Positions 44,543 through 54,985 of a stretch of 64,000 bases of DNA are shown here, one piece after another. Source of the DNA: Leptodactylus fallax (Eukaryota > Chordata > Amphibia > Anura > Leptodactylidae); NCBI GenBank assembly GCA_947044405.1, contig CAMRHE010000017.1, positions 11,557,001 to 11,621,000 of the forward strand. The letters run 5' to 3'. Position numbers and translations under genes: made by a program. How positions within the stretch are numbered: the stretch's first letter is position 1; every line of letters starts with the position of its first letter. The notes beneath the pieces are model-generated. The model made no database searches, was not told the DNA's origin, and was given only the letters and a program-made list of their open reading frames with translations.

Positions 44543-45562
44543 CAATGGAGGGGATTTACCAAAACTGATGAAACGCAGGGAGAAGTGCAACAGCTGACCA
44601 TACCAAGCAGCAATGCATCCTAATATGCAGCTGCAATATTTTGCAATATTATGCAATATTTTTTTATGAAAAAACACTCATATTTTAATTTTTTTGTGCA
44701 AAAGTCTTTGTCAGTTGCATAATCTTTGTCATTCAGTGATTGACAGCCTTCCTTGTATAACTTGCAATGGACTTGCTGCCCATTGGATTGCAATTTCTAT
44801 AAAAGAAAATACAATTTATACTAAATCTAGTCTCAGAAAATGATACACCAGTCTGAGCATCTACTCTATTACTTACCATATTTACTGTGACAGGTTCCCT
44901 TTGAGACAACAAATGACTTTAAAATATCGAGCATATATCTTAATGCAAACAGTGCCACACCTGTCGACAGGCTGTATGTGGTATTGCAGTTCAATCCCAT
45001 TCACATCAATGGGGCTGAGCTGCAATACCAGGCACAACCCATGGATAGGTGTGGTGCTGTTTTTTGTTGAGGGCAGTCCTATTTATCTAATTCTGTAAAC
45101 TTCTCGGACTAGTTACATGTTTGGTCACAAAACCTAGATGCAAAAAAATCTTGCATTTATTGAACAAGCGGGGTGCTGGGAAATTGAGTTTTATTTTTCT
45201 CCTCTCCACAGGAATAGTATTTTAGATCCAAAATCTGCCTCCAAGTTCTAAAAATAGACATTTTCCATAAACAGGGAGATAAACTTAAAAGTCGAATATT
45301 TTTTTTTTCTTCAATAAAAGCATTTAAGCAATCAAAACCTCCGCAACATGCCGAGGACATTACTGCATAATTGTGTAATGATCGCAGATAATGTCTTCCA
45401 AATGGACCTTCCATGGTGGTGTTTACAGGGAATATCCTCGAGTCCAAGCTTCTCTCGGATGAGGTGTCTGGCTGCCCCTATGGCCAGAGGGCTGGCTGAG
45501 CGACAGCTGACAGACATTGGGATTTAGGTCCCATTGACTGAATGAGACCAAGGATTGTGAAC
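44543..45562. other. Unassigned DNA
   Basis: 44889-44906 (CAGGTTCCCTTTGAG) looks like an isolated T2-type right end. A hairpin at 44975-45040 pairs GTATTGCAGTTCAATCCCATT with AATGGGGCTGAGCTGCAATAC. No gene was seen. Confidence 0.4.
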
Positions 45563-45925
45563 TTAAAGGGGTTGTCTACAATATTTTAGTATTGTGTCAG
45601 GGCACCGAGGAAGGTAAATAAAAAATGTAAAAAAAAAATCATTCTCACCTGTCCCCGACGCTCTGGTGTCCCTGGCCACTATCTGGTTGTCGTGGTGCCC
45701 TGAGGTTTTTCCAGCGGAAGTCCTCACCGCACGTCGCCACACGCAAGAAACTGTTACGTCACCTATGATGTCCATGAGTGACGTCCCATGTCCTTTCCTT
45801 AGGCCACAGGGACCGGACAGCGGCCTGGGACATCAGAACATCGGGGACAGGTATGTTTTTATTTTTTTTTTCACCTTCCTTGGCTTCCATCCACAATACT
45901 AAAATATCGTGGACAACCCCTTTAA
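45563..45925. repeat. T2-type MITE with 35-bp terminal repeats, complete
   Basis: TTAAAGGGGTTGTCTACAA with TATTTTAGTATTGTG on the left is matched by the complement of the right end (TTAAAGGGGTTGTCCACG, then ATATTTTAGTATTGTG). Both ends are flush with TTAA. Inner arms GATGTCCATGAGTGACG and ACTATCTGGTTGTCG are partial. It is one of the best-preserved copies in the window. Confidence 0.85.
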
Positions 45926-46690
45926 ACCAGGCTAAGGCCGGGGCAAATCCCATCCACAGATTGCGGGAAAATGCAGTGTCTGAATAGAACCATAGATCCA
46001 CCTTGCAATGGCACTGAAACTGGTATAGAAGATCTTGACCAAGATGACCAGGTTGAGAATTGGAATATTTTTGGAAACTTTTGAATTATGCTACCCTTCT
46101 ATGTATCCAAAAATAAATACAAACCACTGAAGCCCCATAGTCTTCACAGTATGGACACTATTTCACATCAAGATCAGAAGAATAAACCAATCCAATGCAG
46201 AGAAAATCCATTGTATACAGAATAGTATATGGTATAAGCGGATGTTCTATAGGGTATATAGTATAGTAGAATTGATGAATTGCATTACAGTACAGCATTG
46301 ACTTCCCAGAACTCAGGTCTTTGCAGAAGATTTTTTCTGTAGTTCATTAATCACATGCCTGGAGATTGCAAGATCCGCACCTGCAGGACTGGAGGGCTTG
46401 GGAAGAAAAAAAAGTTATGCAACTCACACAGATTTGTCAGGATGCCTAAAATTTTTTTTTCTTTTTCTTTTCTTCCTTGCATCATAATGGAGGCCCGATA
46501 CAAGGGTGTCAGCTCTGCAGGACTTGGTATGTGCAAAACAAACTCACATTCTTTTTTCTTTATTTTTTGCTTCAATAGTGGAATTTGGAAACACGAGGTG
46601 CAACCATTGTGCTTTTTGTTCCAAAGCTCTCCTCTTTTCTGTATAGGTTTGTTTGCTGTACCAAAGGTTGCCTCTCAGCATACTCTGCAG
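45926..46690. other. Unassigned DNA
   Basis: 45930-45985 has AAGGCCGGGGCAAATCCCATCC and GATTGCGGGAAAATG, a scrap of family C. The remainder is AT-rich with T and A runs near 46410-46480; the 115-codon frame at 46355 reads those runs. Confidence 0.35.
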
Positions 46691-47000
46691 GGGCGTAACT
46701 AAAGGCTCACAGGTCCTGGTGTAAAAAGTCAGTTTGGGCCCCCTGCGCAACTTCTCCCCATAGTCATCAGCCGCATCCCATCCATACATTTTAGTAGCAT
46801 TTACATTTCCCTTTCCTTCTCTATCTGGGAGCAGACCGCCATGAAGACTTCTCCACAACATGTCTGTGCTCACAAGCTTCCCATCATTCCCATCCCCGGT
46901 CATTGCCCCCCACACATTAATAGTGCCCCCAATTGTGCCACAGCCTCCATCCTCGGACTCTCTCCTTGAATATATGCTGCTGACCAACTGCTACTTTTGG
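46691..47000 (+). repeat. Interspersed repeat with CAGGGGCGTAACTA end
   Basis: It starts CAGGGGCGTAACTAAAGG and continues with GGGCCCCCTGCGCAACTTC, CGCCATGAAGACTTCTCC, CATCATTCCCATCCCCGG, GTGCCACAGCC and ATATATGCTGCTGACC. The reverse copy is at 35830-36135, and a related start occurs at 40669. The CAG...GTAACTA terminus suggests a hAT-type non-autonomous element. The 147-codon minus frame is a by-product. Confidence 0.7.
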
Positions 47001-47189
47001 CATCGAAAAGTTAATTTTCTCCTTTCTGACAGTGATTTGCAGTGTAAAAACTTTTTCCCCTGTCTCAGTGCACCAGAGGGCAGGTGTCATACTTTTATGG
47101 TATTTGCAGTGACCCCTGGGCCTCCACCTAGTATAATAATGTCACGTTCACATTGACATAACTTCGGCTGTGTTTGCCTTTGAGACCTA
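47001..47189. other. Short unassigned spacer
   Basis: DNA between two repeat blocks; no feature recognised. Confidence 0.3.
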
Positions 47190-47970
47190 GATATTGGATC
47201 GATAGCTTCCTAGGAGCCCTGACAGTGTTCTACACTATGTTTTATAGATAGCTTCCTAGGAGCCCTGACAGTGTTCTACACTATGTTTTATAGATAGCTT
47301 CCTAGGAGCTCTGACAGTGTTCTACACTATGTTTTATAGATAGCTTCCTAGGAGCCCTGACAGTGTTATACACTATGTTTTATAGATAGGTTCCTCGGAG
47401 CCCTGACAGTGTTATACACTATGTTTTATAGATAGGTTCCTAGGAGCCCTGAGATTATACTACACTATGTTTTATAGATAGGTTCCTAGGAGCCCTGACA
47501 GTGTTATACACTATGTTTTATAGATAGGTTCCTCGGAGCCCTGACAGTGTTCTACACTATGTTTTATAGATAGGTTCCTCGGAGCCCTGACAGTGTTCTA
47601 CACTATGTTTTATAGATAGGTTCCTAGGAGCCCTGACAGTGTTATACACTATGTTTTATATATAGATTCCTAGGAGCCCTAACAGTGTTTTACACTATGT
47701 TTTATAGATAGATTCCTAGGAGCCCTGACAGTGTTATACACTATGTTTTATATATAGATTCCTAGGAGCCCTAACAGTGTTTTACACTATGTTTTATAGA
47801 TAGATTCCTAGGAGCTCTGACAGTGCTATACACTACGTTTAATAGATACGTTCCTAGGAGCCCTGGCAGTGTTATACACTATGTTTTAGATACTGTAGGT
47901 GCCTAGAAGCTCTGACAGTGTTCTATACTATGTTTGAGATAGGTTCCTAGGAGCCCTGACAGTATTCTAC
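47190..47970 (+). repeat. 46-bp minisatellite, about 17 units
   Basis: Unit: ATAGATAGCTTCCTAGGAGC, CCTGACAGTGTTCTACACT, ATGTTTT. The first units are nearly identical at 46 bp (GCTTCC at 47205 and 47251). Later units show GGTTCC, GATTCC and TTATACAC variants. The last three are clearly worn. Each unit carries the palindrome TCCTAGGA, changed to TCCTCGGA in some. There is no coding potential. Confidence 0.9.
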
Positions 47971-48924
47971 TTCTTCGACCCCAAACAAATGATGGGTAAT
48001 TATTGGTAATGGGCAGCTCATAGATGTAGAAGTATACACAGAGAAAGGAAAGAAAAATAATAATGTTCTCCCTCTCACATCCATTGCCATCTATTTTCTT
48101 CCTCTATATGTTTATACATCTATATTCCTTTTTACTTCCCTCCCTCTGTATATACCGATACTTCTCCTTCTACAAGCTACCCGTTACCAGTCATATATGG
48201 TTTTTGTAATTACCACATGTTCGTTTTCCCATATTCATTGTATCATGATTTTTATCTTATTTTTATAGGTATCACTTATACTTTCTTTAGTGGTTACTTT
48301 GCAGAAACCCCCATTGATAAAGGTAGATTAGATGTAACATCTGGGAGTCAGACTTTGTGGCCTTGCAATGTAAATTACCTTAATTTCTGCCTGGATGTTG
48401 TCTATACGATGTCTCAACAAATTTTTGACATTTATGCAAGACGTTTGAGTGCCGTGGACTTTCTACTATTACCACACTGTATGAGTGGCAGAGAACTTGA
48501 CGTCTGAATAACTAATGGAGACTCCCCCTAGGAGTATAGAAGGAGCAGGTTTGTGTTTGTGCCAGTAAAGGTGAACATCTGAAAATGTCATAAAACTACA
48601 TCCACATGGACATTCTATTTGAGCATATGTTTTACATATGTTGGGCACTTTGCCTACTTTGTTTTCGGAGCTTGTTCTCCGAAGCCATAGGAGGTAATTG
48701 TTTTATTTTTAAAGGAACATTATACTATTAATCTGTAGTATTTAGTAACAAGGCTTGTAAAATGAGATTTTGGCTTTCTACAAGTATTTCACTGTCTGCA
48801 CAGACAGGGAGTTCACTAGAGAAGAAGCCAAGTAGGACAAATGTTAGATGCACAGAATCTGTCTAGGTTCTGCATTGTATTTGCTGAGAAAGATGGAACA
48901 ACTAGTATTAAATTGCTATAAAAA
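47971..48924. other. Unassigned DNA
   Basis: No repeat end or exon recognised. The frame at 48217-48507 is open for 96 codons on the plus strand, without a domain. Confidence 0.3.
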
Positions 48925-49529
48925 TTAAAGGGGTTGTCCGAGACCCATGGATAGGTAACAAGTATCAGATTGGTGGGGATTCAACACCAGAACCCAGTAG
49001 TATAGTAGGTGGAGGCCCAGGAGAGGTGACAAAAATAAAAAAAAACATTTATACTCACCTTCAGTTACCTTTAGGGGCCTCCTTGAGGCATCCACCACTC
49101 TCCTGTGAGGTCATGTAGGGGGTCACCACTGAGGCCTGTGTTTGGGCCACAGTGGTGACATGGGCACTCTGAGCGTCATGAATTTTCAGAAGGCCATGGT
49201 CCTATAAAAACCTTCCCCTTTGGGAGGGGGGTGATAAACTCCTTTTTGCTGTGTATAACAGCCCTTTTCGTGATGTGGACATGCAATTTGACGTGTGACG
49301 TGTCTGGCACATAAAGTACCCATGTCATGTAGAATATGATCGAGAGCTGGAACTCTTCGCAAACATTCCAGAACAGTTGGCAAGTATCTAGGCTTGAGGG
49401 ACTCAAAGACCGGGTGTTGGTTCCTATCACGTGACCCAGGGTCGGAACCAGCCCAGACACCTGTAGTCCATCCCAAATAGAACCACGGAGGAAGCAATTG
49501 TTAAAAACCTCCCTGGAGAACCCCTTTAA
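48925..49529. repeat. T2-type MITE, 605 bp
   Basis: TTAAAGGGGTTGTCCGAGACC and the complement of the right end, TTTAAAGGGGTTCTCCAGGG, are inverted. The interior includes GTATAGTAGGTGGAGGCCC, a phrase also inside the 600-bp MITE at 22.5 kb, so it carries a second, nested element. Minus frames at 49176-49497 have no domain. Confidence 0.75.
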
Positions 49530-49934
49530 AAGTCAAATTGCTTTAGTTTTGCCAAGAAATGACTCTTTTAAAGTAAAGTATGTCTTTTTCTGAAGGAGGG
49601 GGGGTTCGCTGACCTCATTGTACAGATTGTAGAATAACACTGGGTGGATTTGTGCTATAAGCCGCCTTTTCACATTTATACACGTGATGCATGGCTAGAA
49701 ATTGAAGAGAAATGTTTGCACAATGCATAACATCTTGGTCATTTGTTCACTTTGTGCGCTCGCGGGGATATAGCCTGAGGTGTTTAGATAAATCTGTCAG
49801 GACTAGTATGTTTTCTATTTCACCCACACCTTCCAGGTTACACTAACTCAGCAGGTTACTAAGAAATGACAAATTGCATTGTTCCAAATGACTGACAGGA
49901 ATTTTCGGGTAATTGAATGCAATTGTGCTGGCGG
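49530..49934. other. Unassigned DNA
   Basis: Unique-looking sequence before the 20-bp minisatellite; no feature recognised. Confidence 0.3.
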
Positions 49935-51240
49935 CAGGTCTGTCCATACTGGCGGTGAAGTGCCCATACTGGTGGTGAAATGTCTATACTGGTGGTGCAA
50001 TGTCCGTACTGCTGGTGAAGTGTCCGTACTGGTGGTGAAGTGTCCGTACTGGTGGTGAAGTGTCCGTACTGGTGGTGAAGTGTCTGTACTGGTGGTGAAG
50101 TGTCCGTACTGGTGGTGAAGTGTCCGTACTGGTGGTGAAGTGTCCGTACTGGTGGTGAAGTGTCTGTACTGGTGGTGAAGTGTCCGTACTGGTGGTGGAA
50201 TGTCCATACTGGTGGTGAAGTGTCCATACTGGTGGTGCAATGTCCGTACTGGTGGTGAAGTGTCCGTACTGGTGGTGGAATGTCCATACTGGTGGTGGAA
50301 TGTTCGAACTGGTGGTAAAATGTCTGTATGTCCATACTGGTGGTTAAGTGTCCGTATGACCGTACTGGTGGTGAAGTGTCCGTACTGGTGGTGGAATGTT
50401 CGAACTGGTGGTAAAATGTCTGTATGTCCATACTGGTGGTTAAGTGTCCGTATGACCGTACTGGTGGTGAAGTGTCCGTACTGGTGGTGTAATGTCCGTA
50501 CTGCTGGTGAAGTGTCCGTACTGGTGGTGGAATGTCCATACTGGTGGTGAAGTGTCCGTACTGGTGGTGAAGTGTCCATACGAAGTGTCCATACTGGTGG
50601 TGCAATGTCCGTACTGCTGGTGAAGTGTTCGTACTGGTGGTGGAGTGTCCGTACTGGTGGTGAAGTGTCCATACGAAGTGTCCATACTGGTGGTGCAATG
50701 TCCGTACTGCTGGTGAAGTGTTCGTACTGGTGGTGGAGTGTCCGTACTGGTGGTGAAGTGTCCATACTGGTGGTGTAATGTCCGTACTGCTGGTGAAGTG
50801 TCCGTACTGGTGGTGAAGTGTCCGTACTGGTGGTGAAGTGTCCGTACTGGTGGTGGAATGTCCGTACTGGTGGTGGAATGTTCGTACTGGTGGTAAAATG
50901 TCTGTATGTCCATACTGGTGGTGCAATGTCCATACTGCTGGTGAAGTGTTCGTACTGGTGGTGGAATGTCCATACTGGTGGTAAAATGTTTTTATGTCCG
51001 TACTGGTGGTTAAGTGTCCATACTGCTGGTGAAGTGTCCGTACTGATGGTTAAGTGTCCGTATGTCCGTACTGGTGGTGAAGTGTCCATACTGCTTGTGA
51101 AGTGTCCGTACTGATGGTTAAGTGTCCGTATGTCCGTACTGGTGGTGAAGTGTCCATACTGCTGGTGAAGTGTCCGTACTGGTGGCAAAATGTCTGTATG
51201 TCCTTACTGGTGGTGAAGTGTCCATACTGGTGGTGAGATG
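49935..51240. repeat. 20-bp minisatellite, about 60 units, open in several frames
   Basis: The consensus unit is TGTCCGTACTGGTGGTGAAG, with variants at the last four bases (GGAA, GCAA, TAAG) and at TCCGT/TCCAT. Longer blocks are themselves duplicated, for example about 94 bp at 50580-50673 and 50674-50767, and about 100 bp at 50300-50460. On the minus strand the unit has no stop in any frame. Because 20 is not a multiple of 3, every frame spells the same 20-residue cycle, HHQYGHFTTSTDTSPPVRTL. This explains minus-strand frames of 446 (49848-51188), 355 (49859-50926) and 177 codons. There is no signal peptide, known domain or promoter; I treat it as non-coding. Confidence 0.9.
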
Positions 51241-52514
51241 TAACTGACCATTCTTTTCCCCATTATCTGGGGAGCGTCAGAACACCCCTGTTTATATTAG
51301 ATAGATAGTCACCTGGTCCAGCCAAAATTGACAGGTTTGGCCTATGTGCCTCTAATGTGTGGGGCCGGCTGTGGCGGGTGTAGGGGATATGATATTATAT
51401 GAATGATAGTCACTATACTGAGGAGGAATGATGTCTTATATAGTCACATGGATATAGCCCGGCGGCTATCCACATCCACACCTTCAACAAACAGGTCCAG
51501 GAAACCACTATGTGTTCTTACATCCCCGATAATCACAAGGACATTGATAGTGTGGGGTGACTTGGAAATAACATCGCAGATAATGTATCTCAGACTAGAA
51601 GGCTCAGGTTACCATTGAGAGGGCGGCCATTTTGTTGAATGAATTAATCCAGCGAAGGCAGCTGTACTAAAATGGCTCAGCCAGGCAGCAGCACCGAAAA
51701 GGTGCGAGCCAGATTTCTGTCCAACTGGTTTCATATTTAACGGGAATGTGTCACCAGAAAATTACTTATTTTTTAAAGCAGGTTTTTACATTAAACATAT
51801 TTTTAAAATTTTCCATATTACGTGCTATAAATTAAAAAAAAGTGGTCACTCTGACCACTACGCCACCACTAATAATAAACTGGCACTTGCCAATTCTGAA
51901 AAGGTTTTCTTTGCAGCAGTCACCTCATCTACATCACAGACAGTATTACAATAGAAGATAACACCTCTATAGATAACACCACTGCTGACAATAGATGATG
52001 TCATAGCTTATCTCCTCCCCCCTCCCTGCACAGAGAATGTCTAGAAAACTCTCCCATAGACACCAATGAGTTGGCTCCATGCTATTGCTTCCTATGGCCA
52101 TGACTATGATGTGATATCAAGATGGCTGCCTGTTCTATTTTGGTTGCAGGTCACATGTGGCATGTGACTTTTGATCCATAGACTTCAATGGAAGGTGCAC
52201 TTGAGTCGCAGTTGCATGTGTCATGTCTACAATGTGTCCACTCTAAAAAAAAAAGTTGCATGACAGTAGGTCGCACACAAGTCGCATAACTTTTTTTACT
52301 CGGTGTATAGCCTTATCTACAGGTTTTTTTAAGAGATCCCTTAGCTTAGTATTATTAGGAAAGGCGAGGGAAAATTTGTATGGTCAAGTCACGGTTTATG
52401 CCATGTTTTTCACAAAAGTGCTATATTTGCAAAAATTGTTGCAAAAACTGCATTCTGACTGCATTGTGTGAATATACTGTAAGAAACCCAGCGACAGGTG
52501 ACTTAAATAAAACC
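51241..52514. other. Unassigned DNA with T2-end remnants
   Basis: 51738-51760 (TTTAACGGGAATGTGTCACCAG) resembles a T2-type left end. 52130-52300 repeats GTCACATGTGGCATGTGAC-like phrases. No exon was recognised. Confidence 0.35.
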
Positions 52515-52685
52515 GTATTCACCATTATTCAGTATCATATTCCGCACATATCATAAAATATTCCACCGTATTCCGCACATATCATAATATATTCCGCCAT
52601 ATTTTGCACATATCATAAAATATTCCACTGTATTCCGCGCATATCATAAGATATTCCTCCGTATTCCACACATACAATAATATCA
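52515..52685 (+). repeat. 35-bp minisatellite, about five units
   Basis: Units read CATATTCCGCACATATCATA, AAATATTCCACCGT with small changes (CGCACA/CGCGCA/CACACA, ATAAAAT/ATAATAT). It is short and regular. Confidence 0.85.
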
Positions 52686-53455
52686 TCTGAAGAAACAATC
52701 AGGGATTTCTCATATACTATATATATATTATACGCTAATAATCGGATCTCAACTAAACTAATTTAAAACCAATTTAGAAGAATTACCGGTTTTCAATGCA
52801 GAATTGTAAGGTAAAGCCGATCCCCAGCCAGAGGCACTTTTATAAGTCATCCTTATTGAAAATGTAGAAAAAGTATGTCTTTGAGTGGAAAAAATGTGCT
52901 TCAGTGGGGGATATCAGTCAGGATGCTCGAGGCCTTAGGATATTAAATATCAGAACGTCTTCACGCCAAAAGGCTTTGTTTGCCTCTACGTGCCGCACTG
53001 AATGTGATTTATTATGGCAGACAGGACTGGGGAAGATTTAAGAGGTCGTCATATGGGCTGCTGGGTAAAAGGAGCGTGAACTGTGCAGAAATTTGTTGTT
53101 TCTGGTACAGATGATTTGCTATAATTATAACCATGAAATGGGTTACGGTAGGCATATACTGTATACCGCCATCATATCTATATACACAGAGGCCTAACCT
53201 GGGCCCAGTGCCAGATCTGTTACAGACCCCCCTCACCATGTGCCATGTATAACCTGGGGTCTTGTTATGTGGCAAAAGGGATTGTGTGTTTGTATGTATA
53301 TTTGCTCTTACACACACATATATACAGTATATATAGATATATATCTACACGTACATACTGTATAAACGCCCGATACGTCTTTCCACCAAATCTGCATCAA
53401 AGAAAGTTGGGGAATCCCCATAGATATTGGATAGTCAGATTTGGCCAACACATTA
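52686..53455. other. Unassigned DNA
   Basis: 53300-53365 contains TA-rich palindromic text (TATATACAGTATATATAG). The rest, including 52790-53130, looks unique. No exon was recognised. Confidence 0.3.
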
Positions 53456-53760
53456 AAGCTAAGGCTACCCGTAGTGAACCGCAGCTAAAAGCACTGCCGA
53501 AAAAAACTGCGTTTTTCATTTTGTTTTTGCGGCATTTTTCTTTGCGGTTTCTATTTGCTTATTAAATCTATAGGGAGAAGCCTTGCGTTACCAGAGCTAA
53601 AATTGACATGCTGCATTTTGCAAAAACGCATGCGTTTGCGCAGCATTTTTTTCCCCCGCCATGTGTGGATGGGATGAGCCAGAATCTGAATCACTTTGCT
53701 GGTACCGTGAAACCTAGCAGGTTTTTACTGCTGCGTTTCCACTACGTGGAGCCTTAGCTT
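53456..53760. repeat. Family C MITE, complete with both ends
   Basis: The left end AAGCTAAGGCTACCCGTAGTG pairs with the complement of the right end (AAGCTAAGGCTCCACGTAGTG). Between them are CTGCGTTTTTCATTTTG, AATTGACATGCTGCATTTTGC and CCATGTGTGGATGGGATG. It gives the full extent of this family, about 305 bp. Confidence 0.85.
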
Positions 53761-54985
53761 CACTGCGCAAGCGCCAGACCTTGGACGCATGCGCGATGAG
53801 CAGAGGTCTACTTCCCTGACTTTATTGAACCGCTGCGCAGGCGCCGGGAGCATTCCAGATTAATGTGATGTCACTCATCGGATTCATCTCTAGGTAAGTA
53901 TAAAGATTTTAATTTAGGCAGGGACGTTACAATATAGATATTAACAAATTAAATGAATACAATGAAAAAAAGCATCACCAAAAATTCTTTCAAAATAGGT
54001 TTAACTTATAAATGTGATTTAAACAATAGATCATTTTCTGGAGACGGTTTCCCTTTAAGGCTCTGTACAACACGGAGCCTAATATGGCCATGTGCACAAG
54101 GCCAAATAGTTTTAATATAAAAAACAAATATACAAAGTATATAGGTTAATATTACTCATTAGTGTCGCTGAACTTTTTATTAACAAAATCAAGCTCTGCA
54201 TTTTCTTAGAGTACAGTTTACACAAGGCAGTATTTACACAGCCACCTGGCAGCCCACTTTGTAGGCTGTTCACTGTCATGGCCTGTAATATTAGGATGCT
54301 TTTTTATCTCATTTCCATCTTTAGTAATTGTCACGCATAAATACATGTGAGATTTCATCTCTGCAAATCCTCAAATGATAGAAGATTTTCCAATGGACTG
54401 GTAAAAACCAGTATACAAGGGCTGAGGCCATACTGGTGTAACTGCCCCCCCTACATTCCCACCCTCTAAAGTAAAGACCACACGTAACTGTGGATCGTTT
54501 TGGGGTTGTCCACTTTTTGTAAAAAGGCTGATCACAGGATGTCCCACTTCCCTGACCACATGTGATTAGATGTAATTTTTGGGATACTTGACAGCAACTA
54601 TTTCATTTCTCTGCAGTGCCCCCACAGGAGAAAGGAAGCATAACACAGATCTCTGCAAAATCAATGAACTGTCCATGTCCATGCTTCTAGGGTACAATTC
54701 AGCACCTCATGGGGTATGTATGCATGGACCATAGGGAGCACAGTACATGGCAGAGAATTAGGCATACCCTTTTTCCCAGGAATCATTGGAAACCCCAGTT
54801 CATGGACCCCCAATGCCTCTATGACAGTCAGGAGATTGTTCAGAGGGACCCTTTAATTATCCATGATGCCTTATATTGATCATGAAGCGATCAGACATGT
54901 CATAAAAGAGGCATCAGCAGGGGTGCAACCTCAGGGATCACACAAATCTCAAGAACAAAAAGACCTAACCATCTTACTCAGAGGA
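53761..54985. other. Unassigned DNA with repeat fragments
   Basis: 53762-53910 (CTGCGCAAGCGCC, GCATGCGCGATGAGC, CGCTGCGCAGGCGCC) resembles 40200-40290. 54041-54059 is an isolated T2-type right end (GTTTCCCTTTAAGG). 54600-54690 (CAGTGCCCCCACAGGAG) recalls 28735. No gene was seen. Confidence 0.4.

Noticed and set aside
44231..44677. 148-codon minus-strand open frame
   Set aside because: It reads through a GTTCACAC-type inverted-repeat element. The overlapping plus-strand frame shows the same palindromic cause.
46355..46987. 115-codon plus and 147-codon minus frames
   Set aside because: They cross homopolymer runs and an interspersed repeat also present in reverse at 35830. No domain.
49848..51188. 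446-codon minus-strand open frame as a protein gene
   Set aside because: Nearly all of it is the 20-bp minisatellite, which lacks stops in every minus-strand frame. There is no domain, signal peptide, splice context or promoter. Kept as a finding, not a gene.
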